From positions 1-43,760 of the forward strand of contig CALABO010000002.1 of NCBI GenBank assembly GCA_937885575.1: DNA of 43,760 nt. Direction: 5' to 3'. The DNA comes from an uncultured Pseudomonadota bacterium (lineage in GTDB: Bacteria > Pseudomonadota > Alphaproteobacteria > Rs-D84). The translations under genes were made by a program, and so were the position numbers. The notes beneath the pieces are model-generated. The model was not told the origin of the DNA, made no database searches, and saw nothing but the letters and a program-made list of their open reading frames with translations. Below, in pieces: positions 40,855 through 43,760 of this stretch; position 1 is the first letter of the stretch, and every line of letters starts with the position of its first letter.

Positions 40855-41909
40855 TTCCGCAACAATATCACCATTGTTATACATAAAACTAATGCAATCC
40901 CGCCACCCATCAACCAAAGGTCACCCATTCCAACCAGCATATTCGACAACGACATAAACGCCGCCATAACGCCCCCCATGCAAAGAACCGATATCGCCGG
41001 CGCAAAACTTGTCCGCCGCCGCAACAGCGAAGAACGCAACAACACCGCCAAACAAATCGCCACCAAAATAAAATTCATTGTCGGCCCAAACAAACGGTTG
41101 CAAAGTTCGGACATTACGGTTTTATATTGCTTTGGCGCAAGTTCCGTTTGCAAACTTTTAACCAATGCCCCCGTGGACATACGGCGTGCCTTGAACGCGG
41201 TGTCGTTATTTTTTTCCGCGATACTTAAATCCATATCAAATGTATCAAATGTTCCAATCACGGCACCATTATTCATCGCATGCAATGACCCGTCGGTCAT
41301 CACAATGGAAAGTCCGCGCATGGTTGCAACTAACTTTCCGGTTTTGGCGAAAATTGTAATTTGGGATTTCGGGTCGCGCGTGTCGGACAACATAACCTCA
41401 CTCAAATCATGGCCGGAAACTTTATCGACATAAACGACCAAGCCGCGCGAAAGTTCCGTAAAAGACCCCTCTTGCAATTTCATATGCGCAAGTCCATATC
41501 GCAAATTCCATTGCGTATCATAGAACTTTGCCTGGCTCATTGGGACAATCCAAAGGTTCAAAACAAAATGCACCGCAACCAAAATCCCGGCCAAGAACAA
41601 CGCCGGTCGCGCAATTTGCCCCGGTGAACACCCCGCAGATGCCATAACAACCACTTCGTTATCGCCAATCATTTTGTTATATACAAATAAAACCGCAATA
41701 AATGTCACAAACGGCAAAATGATTGAAATTATAAACGGAATCATCATGGCGGTAAGGCCCAAAAAACTGCTAAGTTCCACACCATAGTTCACAAGGAATT
41801 TCATCATAGCGACAATCTGGACCATCCACGCAAGTCCAGTAAGAATAAGCAGCAACAACATAAATATCATAGTCAGTTGCCGGATAAAATACCCATTTAT
41901 GGTCTTCAT
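40851..41909 (-). CDS. lptF: LPS export ABC transporter permease LptF
   Basis: A 352-residue inner-membrane protein of the YjgP/YjgQ family. Three N-terminal membrane helices (MIFMLLLLILTGLAW near residue 14) include the family segment VFVYNKMIGDNEVVVMASAG-like sequence (LFVYNKMIGDNE). A periplasmic jelly-roll follows (LQEGSFTELSRGLVVYV), then three C-terminal helices. It resembles LptF more than LptG; no second permease gene is adjacent, whereas lptF-lptG-lptD is the usual order. I chose ATG 41909: a promoter ends 7 nt upstream and no ribosome site exists, predicting a leaderless mRNA. The in-frame extension to 41945 overlaps the promoter. Confidence 0.9.
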   Translation of the reverse strand: MKTINGYFIRQLTMIFMLLLLILTGLAWMVQIVAMMKFLVNYGVELSSFLGLTAMMIPFIISIILPFVTFIAVLFVYNKMIGDNEVVVMASAGCSPGQIARPALFLAGILVAVHFVLNLWIVPMSQAKFYDTQWNLRYGLAHMKLQEGSFTELSRGLVVYVDKVSGHDLSEVMLSDTRDPKSQITIFAKTGKLVATMRGLSIVMTDGSLHAMNNGAVIGTFDTFDMDLSIAEKNNDTAFKARRMSTGALVKSLQTELAPKQYKTVMSELCNRLFGPTMNFILVAICLAVLLRSSLLRRRTSFAPAISVLCMGGVMAAFMSLSNMLVGMGDLWLMGGGIALVLCITMVILLRK

Positions 41910-41916
41910 CGTGACA

Positions 41917-41945
41917 AGTATAGTGCCGAAAAAAGGGCCCGTCAA
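41917..41945 (-). promoter_or_regulatory. lptF operon promoter (leaderless type)
   Basis: Minus strand: -35 TTGACG (41945-41940), 17 nt, -10 TATACT (41922-41917), then 7 nt to the ATG at 41909. Confidence 0.65.
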
Positions 41946-41952
41946 ATATATT

Positions 41953-42047
41953 ATTAGTGTTAGTGGTTAGCAGATTCTGGAATCAATCGCGTGATTACGA
42001 CCTAATTCCAGCCGCCACTAACCACTTACCACTTACACTAACACTTA
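41953..42047. repeat. TTAGTG-family repeat, copy H (complete, inverted ends)
   Basis: The left arm ATTAGTGTTAGTGGTTAG (41953-41970) is inverted relative to the right arm CACTAACCACTTACC plus ACTTACACTAACACTTA (42016-42047). The core holds CTGGAAT / ATTCCAG as an inner hairpin. It lies between the divergent lptF and nusA promoters without overlapping either. Confidence 0.8.
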
Positions 42048-42056
42048 AAAAAACAT

Positions 42057-42084
42057 TTGCAATTGTGCGATTCGGTGTTATAAT
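42057..42084 (+). promoter_or_regulatory. nusA promoter
   Basis: -35 TTGCAA (42057-42062), 16-nt spacer, -10 TATAAT (42079-42084). The leader is about 88 nt long. Confidence 0.7.
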
Positions 42085-42108
42085 CAGCATGTTCTTAAAA
42101 GATTAAAT

Positions 42109-42141
42109 TTTAAGGGCGGGGCGAAAAACCCCGCCCTTAAA
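42109..42141 (+). promoter_or_regulatory. GC-rich hairpin in the nusA leader
   Basis: TTTAAGGGCGGGG (42109-42121) and CCCCGCCCTTAAA (42129-42141) pair perfectly over 13 bp around CGAAAAA. No T run follows, so it is not a simple terminator. It may be an autoregulatory or processing site. Confidence 0.55.
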
Positions 42142-42178
42142 GATAAACGATACATACACCAACCAAGGGAGATAATAA

Positions 42179-43732
42179 ATGTCGTTTGTTTCTATGCCAC
42201 GTCAAGATTTGCTTTTGTCCATTGATTCTTTGGCATCTGAAAAGCAGATTGATCGTGAAACCGTTTTTGAATCATTGGAAATTGCAATCGCAAAAATTGC
42301 AAAGCATAAATATGGCGAAGAATTTAACATCGTTGCCAACATTGACCGCAAAAACGGGTCTATTCATGTAAAGCGTTTGTTTGATGTTATTGAATCGCCG
42401 GAATCTATGGGCGAAGAGTATAACCCGTTTACAATGCTTACGGTATCAGAGGCAAAGAAATATAGCAAAAATCCATCGGTTGGTGATGTTGTCGAAGATT
42501 CTTTGCCGGAACCGGAATTCGGCCGTATGGCTTTCCAAACCGCGCGTCAAATTATGACCGCACGCGTGCGTGACGCGGAAAAGGGTCGTCAATACGAAGA
42601 ATTCAAAGACAATATCGGCGACATTATAAATGGTGTTGTAAAACGTATCGAATTCGGAAATGTCTATGTTGATATAAATGGCAAGGCCGAAGGTTACATT
42701 AAAAATACCGAACTTATCCCAGGTGAACGTTTGGGTGTTGGCGACCGCGTGCGCGCACTAATTATGGATGTTGCGCGTTCAAATTCGGGACCGCAAATCT
42801 TTTTAACCCGCACACATCCGTTGTTTATGGAAAAATTATTTACTCAGGAAGTTCCGGAAATATACGAAGGCATCATTAAAATCAAATCTGTGGCACGCGC
42901 GCCGGGTTCACATGCGAAAATTGCCGTCGAAACCCAGGACCCGTCCATCGATGCGGTTGGTATGACCGTTGGTATCAAGGGAACACGTATTCAACCGGTT
43001 ATCAACGAATGCCACGGTGAAAAAATCGATGTTATTTTGTATTCCGAAGACCCGGCGGTGTTCATTGTGAATGCTATGCAACCGGCCAAGGTCGCAAAAA
43101 TCATCGTTGACGAAGATACGCGCGGCGCGGTTGTCGTTGTGAACGAAGACCAACAATCGCTTGCGATTGGTCGCCGCGGTCAAAATGTCCGCCTTGCATC
43201 GCAATTGACGGGTTGGAACATTGATGTCTTGAACGAGGCCGAAGAACAAGAACGTCGTGCCAAAGAAGTCAAAGAAAAAACCGAACTCTTTATGACGGGG
43301 CTGGACGTTGATGAAATGATTGCGCAATTACTTGTGTCCGAAGGTTTCCGCACGATAGAAGAAGTTGCGTTCGTTGAATTAAAAGAACTTGAATCAATCG
43401 AAGGGTTCAACACCGAACTTGCAACCGAATTGCAAAATCGCGCCAAGGCATACCTTGAAAAAATCGAAAAAGATTATTTTGAACAGGGGCATAAACTTGG
43501 CATGGCGGACGATTTGTTGAACTTTGATTTTATCAAACGTCCTGTAATTATGAAGTTGGGCGAAGCCGGAATAAAAACACTTTCCGATTTGGCGGATTTG
43601 GCATCGGACGAATTGGTTGAAATCCTTGGTGAAGAAACAATGAGCCAACGTCTTGCCGGCCGTGTGATTATGAAGGCGCGCGAAATCGCGTTCGGTATAA
43701 CGGTTGCGGAAAACGAAGAAGAAAATCGGTAA
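42179..43732 (+). CDS. nusA: transcription termination/antitermination protein NusA
   Basis: A 517-residue RNA polymerase-binding factor. The N-terminal domain (about 1-125) is followed by an S1 domain (VVKRIEFGNVYVDINGKAEGYI), two KH domains with AVVVVNEDQQSLAIGRRGQNVRLA, and two C-terminal helix-hairpin repeats (ELESIEGFNTELATEL, GIKTLSDLADLASDELVEIL). Length matches alphaproteobacterial NusA. The ATG follows AAGGGAGATAATA. rimP, which usually precedes nusA, is absent; a promoter and leader hairpin lie there instead. Another gene starts 24 nt after the stop, consistent with the nusA-infB operon. Confidence 0.97.
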   Translation: MSFVSMPRQDLLLSIDSLASEKQIDRETVFESLEIAIAKIAKHKYGEEFNIVANIDRKNGSIHVKRLFDVIESPESMGEEYNPFTMLTVSEAKKYSKNPSVGDVVEDSLPEPEFGRMAFQTARQIMTARVRDAEKGRQYEEFKDNIGDIINGVVKRIEFGNVYVDINGKAEGYIKNTELIPGERLGVGDRVRALIMDVARSNSGPQIFLTRTHPLFMEKLFTQEVPEIYEGIIKIKSVARAPGSHAKIAVETQDPSIDAVGMTVGIKGTRIQPVINECHGEKIDVILYSEDPAVFIVNAMQPAKVAKIIVDEDTRGAVVVVNEDQQSLAIGRRGQNVRLASQLTGWNIDVLNEAEEQERRAKEVKEKTELFMTGLDVDEMIAQLLVSEGFRTIEEVAFVELKELESIEGFNTELATELQNRAKAYLEKIEKDYFEQGHKLGMADDLLNFDFIKRPVIMKLGEAGIKTLSDLADLASDELVEILGEETMSQRLAGRVIMKAREIAFGITVAENEEENR

Positions 43733-43755
43733 AATAAAAAAACAAAGGGCAAAAT

Positions 43756-43760
43756 ATGGC
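43756..43760 (+). CDS. start of the next gene (cut by window end)
   Basis: AAAGGGCAAAAT precedes ATGGC at the window edge. After nusA one expects ylxR or infB, but no coding sequence is visible to decide. Confidence 0.4.

Overview
The window begins inside a ribosomal RNA operon (3' end of 23S, then 5S) and carries about 40 protein genes on both strands. Gene content suggests an alphaproteobacterium: an alphaproteobacterial-style HTH domain, the lptF-lptD-surA block, a mraY-ftsW-murG block beside a class A penicillin-binding protein, and rplU-rpmA. Many small secreted proteins and surface proteins built from tail-fibre-like, cysteine-rich and LamG-like modules suggest a host-associated (gut-type) lineage. 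That placement is inference; no taxonomic marker was compared.

Layout. 1-600: rRNA and a terminator. 600-2620: small accessory genes, namely a lone HTH repressor divergent from a small secreted protein and an orphan zeta-type kinase. 2630-8000: a secreted OmpA-like protein coupled to comF, then valS and an acyl-ACP thioesterase. 8010-11600: a secreted stalk-like protein and pyruvate phosphate dikinase. 11600-17120: two large paralogous cysteine-rich secreted proteins flanking rplU-rpmA. 17270-18230: an acidic secreted protein and a PagL-like barrel. 18276-23706: murG, ftsW, mraY and PBP1A on the minus strand. 23800-33920: a surface-protein island of eight exported proteins sharing exchangeable modules, with tRNA-Gly and tRNA-Tyr inside it. 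33978-36842: small membrane, lipoprotein and ACP-like genes plus a barrel-like protein coupled to a TIM-barrel protein. 36918-41909: lptF-lptD-surA-like-rlmN. 42057-43732: nusA with a strong leader hairpin; the next gene begins at the window edge.

How it fits together. The envelope genes (peptidoglycan polymerisation; LPS transport by LptF and LptD; a SurA-like chaperone) support an outer membrane that would receive the exported proteins. Three things run through the window beyond the genes. First, an intergenic repeat family based on the tract TTAGTG/CACTAA occurs eight times, often supplying the stop codons of neighbouring genes. Second, three genes have promoter spacing that predicts leaderless mRNAs. 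Third, short C-terminal signatures are shared among otherwise different secreted proteins, one of which is encoded across a nine-G tract that may be phase variable.
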